Positions 44,519 to 52,344 of a stretch of DNA of 64,000 nucleotides are shown here, piece by piece (the first letter of the stretch is position 1; the number at the start of each line of letters is the position of its first letter). The stretch is from positions 28,900 to 92,899 of the forward strand of contig JBBINY010000004.1 of assembly GCA_037443645.1 (NCBI GenBank), given 5' to 3'. A program made the translations under genes and the position numbers. The notes beneath the pieces were generated by a model. The model did no database searches and was not told where the DNA came from. It worked only from the letters and a program-made list of their open reading frames with translations. The DNA is from UBA2336 sp037443645 (GTDB lineage: Bacteria > Bacteroidota > Bacteroidia > Cytophagales > Cyclobacteriaceae).

Positions 44519-44878
44519 CTAGTTTTGAACCACGCTTTCCTGGTGCAACCAGATTTTGCGGGCCATCAGCACTTCCTTCGATTCAACATGATCGGGATCG
44601 GGCACGCAACAATCCACCGGGCAAACTGCTGCACATTGGGGTTCCTCATGAAACCCTGTGCATTCGGTGCACTTGCCTGAAACGATATAATAGAACTCAT
44701 CCGACACCGGCTTTTGCAGGGTATTCGCATCCATGGCAGTTCCGGCTACCTCTACCGTTTGTAGCTTTGTGCCTCCAGACCAGTTCCACTCCCTGCCGCC
44801 TTCATAGATTGCTGTGTTCGGACACTCGGGTTCACAAGCCCCGCAGTTAATGCATTCATCTGTAATCTTGATTGCCAT
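44519..44878 (-). CDS. 2[4Fe-4S] ferredoxin
   Basis: 119 residues. Two cluster motifs are visible: CINCGACEPECPN at residues 11-23 and, after an inserted region, CTECTGFHEEPQCAAVCPVDCC near 75-95. The insert makes it of the YfhL/7Fe-like type rather than clostridial. The C-terminal helix is short. It is divergent from the acyl-CoA reductase gene with 93 bases between the starts, a pairing that is common in Bacteroidota and suggests it supplies electrons there. Confidence 0.9.
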   Translation of the reverse strand: MAIKITDECINCGACEPECPNTAIYEGGREWNWSGGTKLQTVEVAGTAMDANTLQKPVSDEFYYIVSGKCTECTGFHEEPQCAAVCPVDCCVPDPDHVESKEVLMARKIWLHQESVVQN

Positions 44879-44971
44879 GACTTTCGTTATTTTGGCGCTT
44901 CAAAAAACCGTTCTAAAAATACAAGTAAAACCAATTTTCAAACAATCACGCGGCTTTAAAAGTTTAGCAGC

Positions 44972-45985
44972 ATGACCATTGAACAAAGGATATCTGCATT
45001 TACAAACCTCGGTGACGAACTCCGCACCATGCAGCCGGATGCCTTTACCCGGCTAACCGATGCGGCAAAATCCGAAAATCCTTGGTTTACCGCGGCTAAT
45101 ATTGCCTTATCCCTGCAGGGAATAACTCGTTTTCTGCTTAAGGAAACCCTGACAAACTGGACAAGTCAATATGATTTTAATCAGGGGTCGGCTAAAAAAA
45201 TCGGAGTTGTTATGGCCGGAAACATCCCCATGGTAGGCTTTCACGATATGCTGTGCGTTTTGATCAGCGGACATCACCTCGTTGCAAAATTGAGCTCTAA
45301 AGATTCTGTGCTGATTAAATTCCTTGTCGGCAAACTTTCTGACATTGAGCCACGATTTAAAGGCAAGATAACCCTCACCAGTGATCAACTCCGTGATGTG
45401 GATGCCGTTATTGCAACCGGAAGCGACAACTCAGCACGGTATTTCGAATTCTATTTCAGAAAATATCCCCACATTATCCGCAAGAACCGGACTTCGGTTG
45501 CAGTACTAAATGGAGATGAAGACCAGCCGACCCTTACGGCACTCGGTGAGGATGTGTTCAGCTATTTTGGCCTGGGGTGTCGTAATGTGTCAAAACTCTA
45601 CCTGCCTGAGTCGTACAACCTTTCAAAACTCTTGCAATGCTGGGAGCCTTTCCAGAAAGTTATCAACCACCACAAATACGCCAACAACTACGACTATCAG
45701 AAGTCAATTGCACTGGTTAATAAAGTACCCTTTTACGACAACGGCTTTGTGTTATTGCTGGAAGACGAGCGCCTTGTTTCACCGATCGCAACAGTTTTTT
45801 ATCAATACTACCGGAATGAACCTCATCTTCATGACCTCCTGAACATTCATGCTGAAAAAATTCAATGCATTATTGGCTCCCCGCCACCGGCAACTGTGGC
45901 CTTCGGAAAAGCACAACTCCCCGAAGTATGGGAGTATGCCGACAATATCGATACGCTTAACTTTCTACTGAACCTTACGGCTTAG
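44972..45985 (+). CDS. LuxC-like acyl-CoA reductase
   Basis: 337 residues with a Rossmann nucleotide-binding half (KKIGVVMAGNIPMVGFHD, then VDAVIATGSDNSARYFEFYF) and a block GLGCRNVSKLYLPESY whose Cys is at the position of the acyl-carrying Cys of LuxC. LuxC-type enzymes reduce acyl-CoA to aldehydes; a role in long-chain aldehyde or fatty alcohol formation is possible here. It stands opposite the ferredoxin gene, and its last 11 bases overlap the end of the convergent giant surface protein gene. Confidence 0.87.
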   Translation: MTIEQRISAFTNLGDELRTMQPDAFTRLTDAAKSENPWFTAANIALSLQGITRFLLKETLTNWTSQYDFNQGSAKKIGVVMAGNIPMVGFHDMLCVLISGHHLVAKLSSKDSVLIKFLVGKLSDIEPRFKGKITLTSDQLRDVDAVIATGSDNSARYFEFYFRKYPHIIRKNRTSVAVLNGDEDQPTLTALGEDVFSYFGLGCRNVSKLYLPESYNLSKLLQCWEPFQKVINHHKYANNYDYQKSIALVNKVPFYDNGFVLLLEDERLVSPIATVFYQYYRNEPHLHDLLNIHAEKIQCIIGSPPPATVAFGKAQLPEVWEYADNIDTLNFLLNLTA

Positions 45986-48900
45986 AGCCCCTCACAATTT
46001 CAACCCAACCGGTAAACACTTTGCTGCCCGCCTGCAGGCGATAGAAGTACACGCCATCGGAATCGTTACCGCCATTCCACAATTTAGGATCATCAAAAGC
46101 AACAGGGTAATTTCCGGAAGAGTACACTTCCTTTCCCCACCGGTTGGAGATTAACAGCTTTGATCCCTCAGGCAGGTTGCGGATGAAGAAACTGTCATTC
46201 ACTCCATCACCATTCGGAGTGAATATGTTAGGAATGAATATGTCGGTATCAACGGGGATATCTATATCCATTGATCTTTCGCAACCCAGTCCATCACGAA
46301 CGGTTAGTGTGTACGTTCCGGCAAACAAAGCGATGAACTGTTCCTGCACACGAAGGTTAGCCGTATTACGCGTCATCGTCTGGAAATCGCGCAGGAAGAA
46401 CTGACCTCCCAACAGCGGTCCGGTAAGCTCAACTCTTAACTGGTAGGGCTCCTCCATGCTTTCCTGAATCACCACCAGCATGGAACCGGTAGGTTGATCG
46501 GGGAAGGACTCCTTAATGTTTTCGGTGGGTTGAAAACCAAGTGTGGCCACCGGGCCATCAACTACAAACGACTGGAATGCCGTGTTTGCCACGCAACCAT
46601 TTAAAGCAGTTTGATCCTGGCTGATTCGGATTTGGTAGTTACCGGGTACTAAGCCAGCGACCGTGTATGGCCCGAGGGACTCAAGGAAAGTAATGGTATT
46701 AACGGTCGGCACACCACCAAGAACCAGCTCATAAGTAAAGTCCAGGCCAGGGGCACCGGTAATGTTGTTCAGTACAACAGTGCCGCCATCACCAAAGCAA
46801 ATTTCATCGGTTGCTGAAGATGTAAAGTTTACTGTATAAACGCCCGTCACATCAATTGGTCCAAGTCGGGTCGGACATTGTGAACCGGCTGACTTAAGCC
46901 AGACGTAATAGGTGCCATTGGTGAGGTTTGGTATCACCACGAACGGTCCGCCTGTAGGAAGGTAATCGCTGGCCGTTGGCACAAAAAGCGGATCAGTTGT
47001 AAATGCAAATTCAAACGTCCCGATATCGAATATGGTGAAGGAAATAGTTCCGTTCATTCCATTAGACGTGCAATCAGGCGGTGTAACGGTAACTGCTGAT
47101 GTTGTAATGAATCCCGGGAAGGTGATCAAAACCGGGAAATCACGCTGACACCCCGAATTATCAACAACACTCAAAGTATATGGTCCGGCACTAAGGCCAC
47201 TGAACCTGCCGCCCACCGGAGCTGTTGGCACACCATTAATCAAATAGGTATAAGGAGCACCGGTTCCACCGGAGGGAACTCCGCTTAGCGTAATTTCTCC
47301 GTCATTATTGTTACAGGTGGCCTGGGTAATTGAAAAGGCCTGGTTGATCTGAGGGTTCAGGTTATTAATTGTAACAAGTACGGAAGCAGGACAAAGGTCG
47401 GCTGCATCATCCCTTACCAGAATAGAGTATGTTCCATTGGGTGGAAGATTGGTAATCAGATGTGGTGATGTGAATGCAGTCCAGTTTATGCCAGCATCAA
47501 TGGAATATTCATAAGGAGCCGTCCCACCCGATGTTACCGTAAGGGTGGCCTGGCCCGTAGGCTGGCCAAAGCAGGATGCATCCACAAAGCCGGAAGCTGA
47601 GGCAAAAACATTTGTTTGAACAGGCAGACTATATGGCAACGCGCAAACATTGGGCGAAGGGAATGATGCGTCCTGGATGATGTAATAGTAATTAGCCGGA
47701 GAGAGGTTGGTAAAGGTAAAGTCAGGTCCCGTTCCAGGTTTAGCAACGGTATAGCCGGCACTGTCGGTTAAGGTTACAATGTAGTTCGGAATTCCGCCCG
47801 ATATCGTGAAGGTTATTTGTCCGTCATCCTGAACAGCACACGAAGGTCTTGTCTCAACAGTGGCTACTGTAAAGGCGAGACAACCCAGTCCTCCGCAACC
47901 CGAAGCGATATTGCCTACTGTGAACAAGGAAGTCGCAGAACAGCCCAGGAGAACATCCTGAACATTGAGGGTATAATTCCCGGGTCGCAGCCCCGAAATA
48001 TCTTCTGTTGAGGCCGTGAAACCGGCCGGACCTGTCCAATTAATGATAAACGGACCAGGTGTACCGCCAAGTGTAACATCAATTGAACCGTTAAAAGGCG
48101 CAAGGCAATTTGAGTTCGGAGTGTTTGAAACCAGGCTAATCGTTACAGTCGTTGCATTTTGCGGAACCGTAATCATGAACAACCCGGAACACCCTAAAAG
48201 CGCATCGGTAACCTGAACATCGTAATCACCGGCTTCAAGTAGTGAGATGTCTTCTGTTGCAGCAGTAAAACCACTGGGGCCACTCCAAGCAAACGTAAAC
48301 GGCCCAGGCGTTCCTGATGGTGTAATATCAATTGAACCATTAAATGGTGCATTGCAATTGGTATTGCCAACTACCGTCTGGGTAAGTGTAATGGTCGGTG
48401 CGGTGCTCGGAACAATGAGGGTAAATATGCCCGCACAACCGAGTACCTGATCGGTAATCGTAACCGTGTAATCGCCCGACTCCAGTCCGGAAATATTCTG
48501 CAATGTGGATGTGAACCCGCCTGGACCTGTCCATGAATAATTGAACGGGCCAGGTGTGCCTCCTCCGCTTTGTGTAATTGAACCTGTAAACGGAGCGCTG
48601 CAGGTTGTATTCGCAACAATGGTTACCCCCACGATGGTAACTGTCGGCCGGCCATCAAGCACCGTGAACGTAGAGAGTGCAACACAACCCAAACCGGTAT
48701 CGGTCACTGTAACATCATAATCTCCGTTCTCAAGAGCCGAGATGTCCTCTGCCGTTGAATTAAATCCACCCGGCCCGCTCCATGCAAACGTAAAAGGGCC
48801 CGGTGTGCCTGAAGCTGAGATGCTCAGCGATCCGGTAAATGGAGCAAGGCAATTCGTATTGGGTAAGGAAGAGTCTAAGGTTACCGTGATCGGTGGTGTT

Positions 48901-51092
48901 ACATCGCCAACGGCCAACACAAAAACATCCTGGCAACCCAGAGTTTGGTCTGTAATCGTTACCGTATAATTACCAGACCGCAATCCGGATATTGAGGATC
49001 CCGTGCCCGTAAAACCGAAGGGGCCCGTCCAGTCAAACGTATACGGGCCAACTGTTCCACCGGCCGTTATAGATATAGCTCCATTAAACGGAGCAACACA
49101 ATTTCCATTATCGGTGATCGTCTGACTGGTTATACTAATGGTGGGTGTGTTGTCTCCAACGGTAAATGTCGCAACAACCGAACATCCTAACGTAGTATTT
49201 GTTGCGGTAACGGTGTAACCACCTTCGCGAAGTCCGGAAATATCTTCCAGTGCAGATGTGAACCCAAAAGGGCCGGTCCATGAATAGGTGTACGGACCGG
49301 CAGGTGAAACAGTAATTAATATAACTCCATTGAAAGGCGCTGCGCAGGAGGAGTTATCGCTGATGGCATCAGCGGTAACCGTCAATACCGGAGCATTGTT
49401 GTTCACAGTGAAACTCTGAACCATGAAGCAGCCCGTTACACTATTGGTAGCTGTAACTTGATATAAACCACTCTGTAATGAGGTAATGTCCTCAGCTGTT
49501 GATGTATATCCACCTGGACCCGTCCAACTATATGTGTATGCTCCGGGAGGACTTATAGTGATCAGGATGGCACCGTTAAAAGGAGCATTGCACCGGTCGT
49601 TATCAACAACAAAACTGGTAATGGATGGGGTAACAGAAATATCATTTATTGTTATCAATGCTGAAACCGTGCATCCGCTGGGGTTGTGTGTAACATTTAC
49701 CGAATAATTTCCCGGTTCAAGGTTGGAAATATCTTCCAGGGATGACGTAAATCCAGAGGGGCCTGTCCACGCAAAGGTGAACGGTCCGGCTGAACCCGCT
49801 ACCGTCAGGTTTATCGCCCCGTTGANNNNNNNNNNNNNNNNNNNNNNNNNNNNNNNNNNNNNNNNNNNNNNNNNNNNNNNNNNNNNNNNNNNNNNNNNNN
49901 NNNNNNNNNNNNNNNNNNNNNNNNNGGGCGCCACGCACCGGCTGTTGTTGGTCACTACACTCGACAGCGCCAGCGTGGGTCTTGCATCGGCTACATTGAT
50001 TATTGCGGATGTTTGACAACCTGAAGTTAAATCCGTTACCGTAAGTGAATAAGCACCGTGTTCAATGGCACTTAAATCTTCAGTTGCATAAGGACCACCG
50101 GGTCCCGTCCAACTATAATTCAAGGCACCAATTGCTCCGGTTACGGTAACATCGATTGCTCCATTGAATGGAGCCGTGCATCGTGAGTTTGGTGTTACTA
50201 CGCTTGAGATTGAAAGATTTTGAATAGTAATGGTAACCGAGCCGTTCATAATCACTGGCGCACAAAGTCCGTCTACGGCCCGAACCGTTAACACATCTCC
50301 ATTGGCAAAACTTCCGGACGGAGCGGTGAGCACAAACGGGCCGGGAGCAGCCGGATTGGTTTGCGGGGCACCAATCGGTGAACCATTAACCAGAATCTGG
50401 TATGTAACCGGGGCGGCCTGAGTAGCCTGAAGGGCAATGGTTGCATCGTCACCGGTACAAACAACCTGTGGTGATGGTGTAGTTACATTCTGAACAATAG
50501 GCGATGGATCTGTGATTGTGATGGGGCCAACCGAACGTGTACAGGTTGTGCCATTGTCGCTTACAATAACTGAATAACTTCCACCTACCAGGCCAGAAAG
50601 GTCTTGTGTTCCCGGGTTGGTAAATCCCGTGGGGCCGGACCATGCGTACGAATAGCTTCCTGTTCCACCAGAAACGGTGATATCAATAGCACCATCAGGT
50701 GCAGAGCAGTTGGTATTGTTTGAGGATGACACCAACGAGGCCGATAAATCGGGTGAAACAGAAAAGATGGTTACAAACTGAAAGGCGCTGCCATCATTAT
50801 CCTGAACAATAACTATGTAAGTCTTCCCGCCCGGCAACCCCGGGAGTCCGGTAATTGTAAAGGGAACGCCAACAGTAAGATTATGGGGGCCTTGATCAGG
50901 AGGGCCAAAGATGAATGCACGCAAGGGTGGCGGATTAGCCGCAGAGACCAGTATTTCAAAAGAACCGTTATTTAAGCCATCGCAGGCGTCTTTCTTATTT
51001 TGGATGGTAAACGTGGGTTGTGCTGAAATTACAGAACCTGTTAACGCGAACAGCAGGATGAACGAAAGTTTAAAAAGTAGTGGTCGGGTCAT
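45975..51092 (-). CDS. Giant T9SS surface protein with SprB-type repeats and gliding-motility C-terminal domain
   Basis: About 1705 residues in the assembly, including 34 unknown residues at the Ns. The signal peptide (LLFKLSFILLFALTGSVISAQ) is followed by two different immunoglobulin-like modules, then nine or more tandem modules of roughly 82 residues with the motif C-x-APFNG-[AS]-I, SWTGP-x-GF, DIS-x-L, GDY-x-V and LGC, and then other modules after residue 1060. The C-terminus DIFIPNIFTPNGDGVND to SDGVYFYRLQAGSKVFTG is the gliding-motility-associated type B T9SS sorting domain. Such proteins are adhesins on the cell surface; adhesive function is inference. Confidence 0.88.
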   Translation of the reverse strand: MTRPLLFKLSFILLFALTGSVISAQPTFTIQNKKDACDGLNNGSFEILVSAANPPPLRAFIFGPPDQGPHNLTVGVPFTITGLPGLPGGKTYIVIVQDNDGSAFQFVTIFSVSPDLSASLVSSSNNTNCSAPDGAIDITVSGGTGSYSYAWSGPTGFTNPGTQDLSGLVGGSYSVIVSDNGTTCTRSVGPITITDPSPIVQNVTTPSPQVVCTGDDATIALQATQAAPVTYQILVNGSPIGAPQTNPAAPGPFVLTAPSGSFANGDVLTVRAVDGLCAPVIMNGSVTITIQNLSISSVVTPNSRCTAPFNGAIDVTVTGAIGALNYSWTGPGGPYATEDLSAIEHGAYSLTVTDLTSGCQTSAIINVADARPTLALSSVVTNNSRCVAPXXXXXXXXXXXXXXXXXXXXXXXXXXXXXXXXXXNGAINLTVAGSAGPFTFAWTGPSGFTSSLEDISNLEPGNYSVNVTHNPSGCTVSALITINDISVTPSITSFVVDNDRCNAPFNGAILITISPPGAYTYSWTGPGGYTSTAEDITSLQSGLYQVTATNSVTGCFMVQSFTVNNNAPVLTVTADAISDNSSCAAPFNGVILITVSPAGPYTYSWTGPFGFTSALEDISGLREGGYTVTATNTTLGCSVVATFTVGDNTPTISITSQTITDNGNCVAPFNGAISITAGGTVGPYTFDWTGPFGFTGTGSSISGLRSGNYTVTITDQTLGCQDVFVLAVGDVTPPITVTLDSSLPNTNCLAPFTGSLSISASGTPGPFTFAWSGPGGFNSTAEDISALENGDYDVTVTDTGLGCVALSTFTVLDGRPTVTIVGVTIVANTTCSAPFTGSITQSGGGTPGPFNYSWTGPGGFTSTLQNISGLESGDYTVTITDQVLGCAGIFTLIVPSTAPTITLTQTVVGNTNCNAPFNGSIDITPSGTPGPFTFAWSGPSGFTAATEDISLLEAGDYDVQVTDALLGCSGLFMITVPQNATTVTISLVSNTPNSNCLAPFNGSIDVTLGGTPGPFIINWTGPAGFTASTEDISGLRPGNYTLNVQDVLLGCSATSLFTVGNIASGCGGLGCLAFTVATVETRPSCAVQDDGQITFTISGGIPNYIVTLTDSAGYTVAKPGTGPDFTFTNLSPANYYYIIQDASFPSPNVCALPYSLPVQTNVFASASGFVDASCFGQPTGQATLTVTSGGTAPYEYSIDAGINWTAFTSPHLITNLPPNGTYSILVRDDAADLCPASVLVTINNLNPQINQAFSITQATCNNNDGEITLSGVPSGGTGAPYTYLINGVPTAPVGGRFSGLSAGPYTLSVVDNSGCQRDFPVLITFPGFITTSAVTVTPPDCTSNGMNGTISFTIFDIGTFEFAFTTDPLFVPTASDYLPTGGPFVVIPNLTNGTYYVWLKSAGSQCPTRLGPIDVTGVYTVNFTSSATDEICFGDGGTVVLNNITGAPGLDFTYELVLGGVPTVNTITFLESLGPYTVAGLVPGNYQIRISQDQTALNGCVANTAFQSFVVDGPVATLGFQPTENIKESFPDQPTGSMLVVIQESMEEPYQLRVELTGPLLGGQFFLRDFQTMTRNTANLRVQEQFIALFAGTYTLTVRDGLGCERSMDIDIPVDTDIFIPNIFTPNGDGVNDSFFIRNLPEGSKLLISNRWGKEVYSSGNYPVAFDDPKLWNGGNDSDGVYFYRLQAGSKVFTGWVEIVRGSKP
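47903..50189 (-). repeat. Tandem ~82-residue modules of the giant surface protein
   Basis: Units begin with N-x-x-C-x-APF-[NT]-G-x-[IL] (for example at residue 302 of the protein) and end before the next N-x-x-C; each is about 246 bases. Nine are visible, one interrupted by the Ns. Modules differ from each other by many substitutions, so they are old duplicates, unlike the 577-base repeat elsewhere in the window. Confidence 0.88.
49826..49925. other. Assembly gap of 100 Ns inside the repeat region
   Basis: Exactly 100 Ns, a conventional placeholder length. On the protein strand the preceding residues are RCVAP and the following are (F)NGAI, which is the conserved CxAPFNGAI point of the repeat unit. 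The reading frame on both sides is the same only if the true gap length is 3n+1, so the 100 is frame-neutral by chance or design; the true number of modules is unknown. Confidence 0.98.
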
Positions 51093-51097
51093 GCAAA

Positions 51098-51445
51098 TCA
51101 GTTAATGACAACTTCAAAAAACTCCTGGCAGAAATTTGAACCCTCCTTCTCCCCCGTTATAACTATACTGTGTTTGCCTTTTTTTAAATTCTTAATTGAA
51201 CTTTCTGATGAATTCAGTTTGGTCTTTCCTTTTGATGTAAGCAGGTAAACCGCGAAGAGCGAGCGGTCACCCGTAAACTGAATGGTTACTGAGCCATTAT
51301 CTAATCCGCCCCGGGTATCCGTCTTTGACCATGAAAACTCAATCTCCTGGCAGTTATGGGGGGTATTACCTCTGGCAATCCAACCCCTTTCTGCAGGAGG
51401 TGTTGTGATCAAAGTAATGAATACCAGTATCTTAGGTACTATCAT
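51098..51445 (-). CDS. Small secreted protein, stand-alone SprB-like module
   Basis: 115 residues, encoded 5 bases upstream of the giant gene on the same strand, so co-transcribed. The start MIVPKILVFITLITTPP may be a weak signal sequence. The core (GLDNGSVTIQFTGDRSLFAVYLL, then SSIKNLKKGKHSIVITGEKEG, and a final Cys-containing EGSNFCQEFFEVVIN) follows the strand order of a single SprB-type module: a Gly-Ser strand, a middle edge and a late Cys. It could be a soluble subunit that pairs with the giant protein. Family not recognised. Confidence 0.6.
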   Translation of the reverse strand: MIVPKILVFITLITTPPAERGWIARGNTPHNCQEIEFSWSKTDTRGGLDNGSVTIQFTGDRSLFAVYLLTSKGKTKLNSSESSIKNLKKGKHSIVITGEKEGSNFCQEFFEVVIN

Positions 51446-51461
51446 CTCATTAATGAGTTCA

Positions 51462-51492
51462 AAAAGTTACGCAATTATAAATAACCTTCAAA
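51462..51492 (-). promoter_or_regulatory. Putative promoter of the giant surface protein operon
   Basis: On the minus strand TTTG (51492-51489), 19 bases and TAACTTTT (51469-51462) resemble the consensus with one mismatch in the last position. The ATG at 51445 lies 16 bases beyond the -7 box. Confidence 0.4.
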
Positions 51493-51634
51493 AAATTATA
51501 GTAACCCAAAAGATGCCTTTTGAGCTAATCTGTAAAGATCATGTTTATTGAACTACCCTCAAAAAATCTAAGGAGCTAAAAACGGGCATCTCCCATACCT
51601 GTAAGGTTTCGGCCTAAAATGTTAACTTTTCAGA

Positions 51635-52195
51635 TTAAAAATGCTTTCTGTTAAGGATTTCACTCAAGATGAGTGCCTTCTTGAAGCCTTCGGGGTTACG
51701 TAAGTCTTCTGTATAAATTTCCACTAAACTTCGCTGTCGCTCACTATCAAACACTTTAAAACGACCAAACTCAACGTTTACATCTTCAAGCCGGGTAGTT
51801 TCCTCTAAAGACTTTCGGTAAAACGCCTGCTGTTTAGCCGCCTCAAACTGCTGATACGCAGGCTCTTTATTGAAGTCGTAAGCCTTTTCCTCCACTTCCT
51901 CTTTCGACACTTCATCCTCAATGTCTTCATCATAATCCAGTGGCTCATAGCGGGATTGCTCCGGCCGTTCGTATTCAGTTTGGGGTTCCGGAACAGGTTG
52001 CTTTGCTTCCGTTATCTCACGAAGTAACTCCTCAAAGGTTAGTGGCTTGGGTTTCGGCTGGGATTGCCTGGCAGGTTCGTCAACAGGCCCTTCATTACCA
52101 GGAATGTTTTCCTGTGATTGCTTTCTACGCTTGAGCCAATTGTACAAAACATAGATAGCTCCAATAAGGATGTAATAAAGGATCTTGTCGTCCAT
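51635..52195 (-). CDS. Membrane-anchored acidic protein of unknown function
   Basis: 186 residues. A single N-terminal membrane helix (ILYYILIGAIYVLYNWL, followed by KRRKQ) is the anchor; the rest is highly charged, with Glu/Pro-rich stretches (PEPQTEYERPEQSRYEP, DYDEDIEDEVSKEEVEEKAYDF) likely unfolded. The C-terminal LVEIYTEDLRNPEGFKKALILSEILNRKHF looks like a conserved helix. I do not recognise the family, but short charged anchored proteins of this kind often sit beside smc in Bacteroidota. It is divergent from smc. Confidence 0.65.
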   Translation of the reverse strand: MDDKILYYILIGAIYVLYNWLKRRKQSQENIPGNEGPVDEPARQSQPKPKPLTFEELLREITEAKQPVPEPQTEYERPEQSRYEPLDYDEDIEDEVSKEEVEEKAYDFNKEPAYQQFEAAKQQAFYRKSLEETTRLEDVNVEFGRFKVFDSERQRSLVEIYTEDLRNPEGFKKALILSEILNRKHF

Positions 52196-52249
52196 ATTTT
52201 AAGCTCTCAAAAATAAGGATTTCAACCGGTTATCCCTTCCTGAATTTTA

Positions 52250-52281
52250 TTTGAATTGGCACCCCGATAACATTATCTTTG
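52250..52281 (+). promoter_or_regulatory. Promoter of smc
   Basis: TTTG at 52250-52253, a 20-base spacer and TATCTTTG at 52274-52281 match the consensus exactly. Transcription from about 52287 would give a leader of near 58 bases before the ATG at 52345. Confidence 0.7.
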
Positions 52282-52344
52282 CCGCGTTTCTCACCTGTTG
52301 GAAGGAGACAAAATTTTTTACTTCAAACAACCACTCAAAGATCA

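Noticed and set aside
47903..50189. A CRISPR-like array in the repeat region
   Set aside because: The repeats are about 246 bases, in frame and diverged, as expected for protein modules, and there are no short identical repeats with unique spacers.
52279..52344. An earlier start for SMC
   Set aside because: The extra residues do not match SMC, overlap the -7 promoter box, and the ATG at 52345 gives the standard N-terminus.
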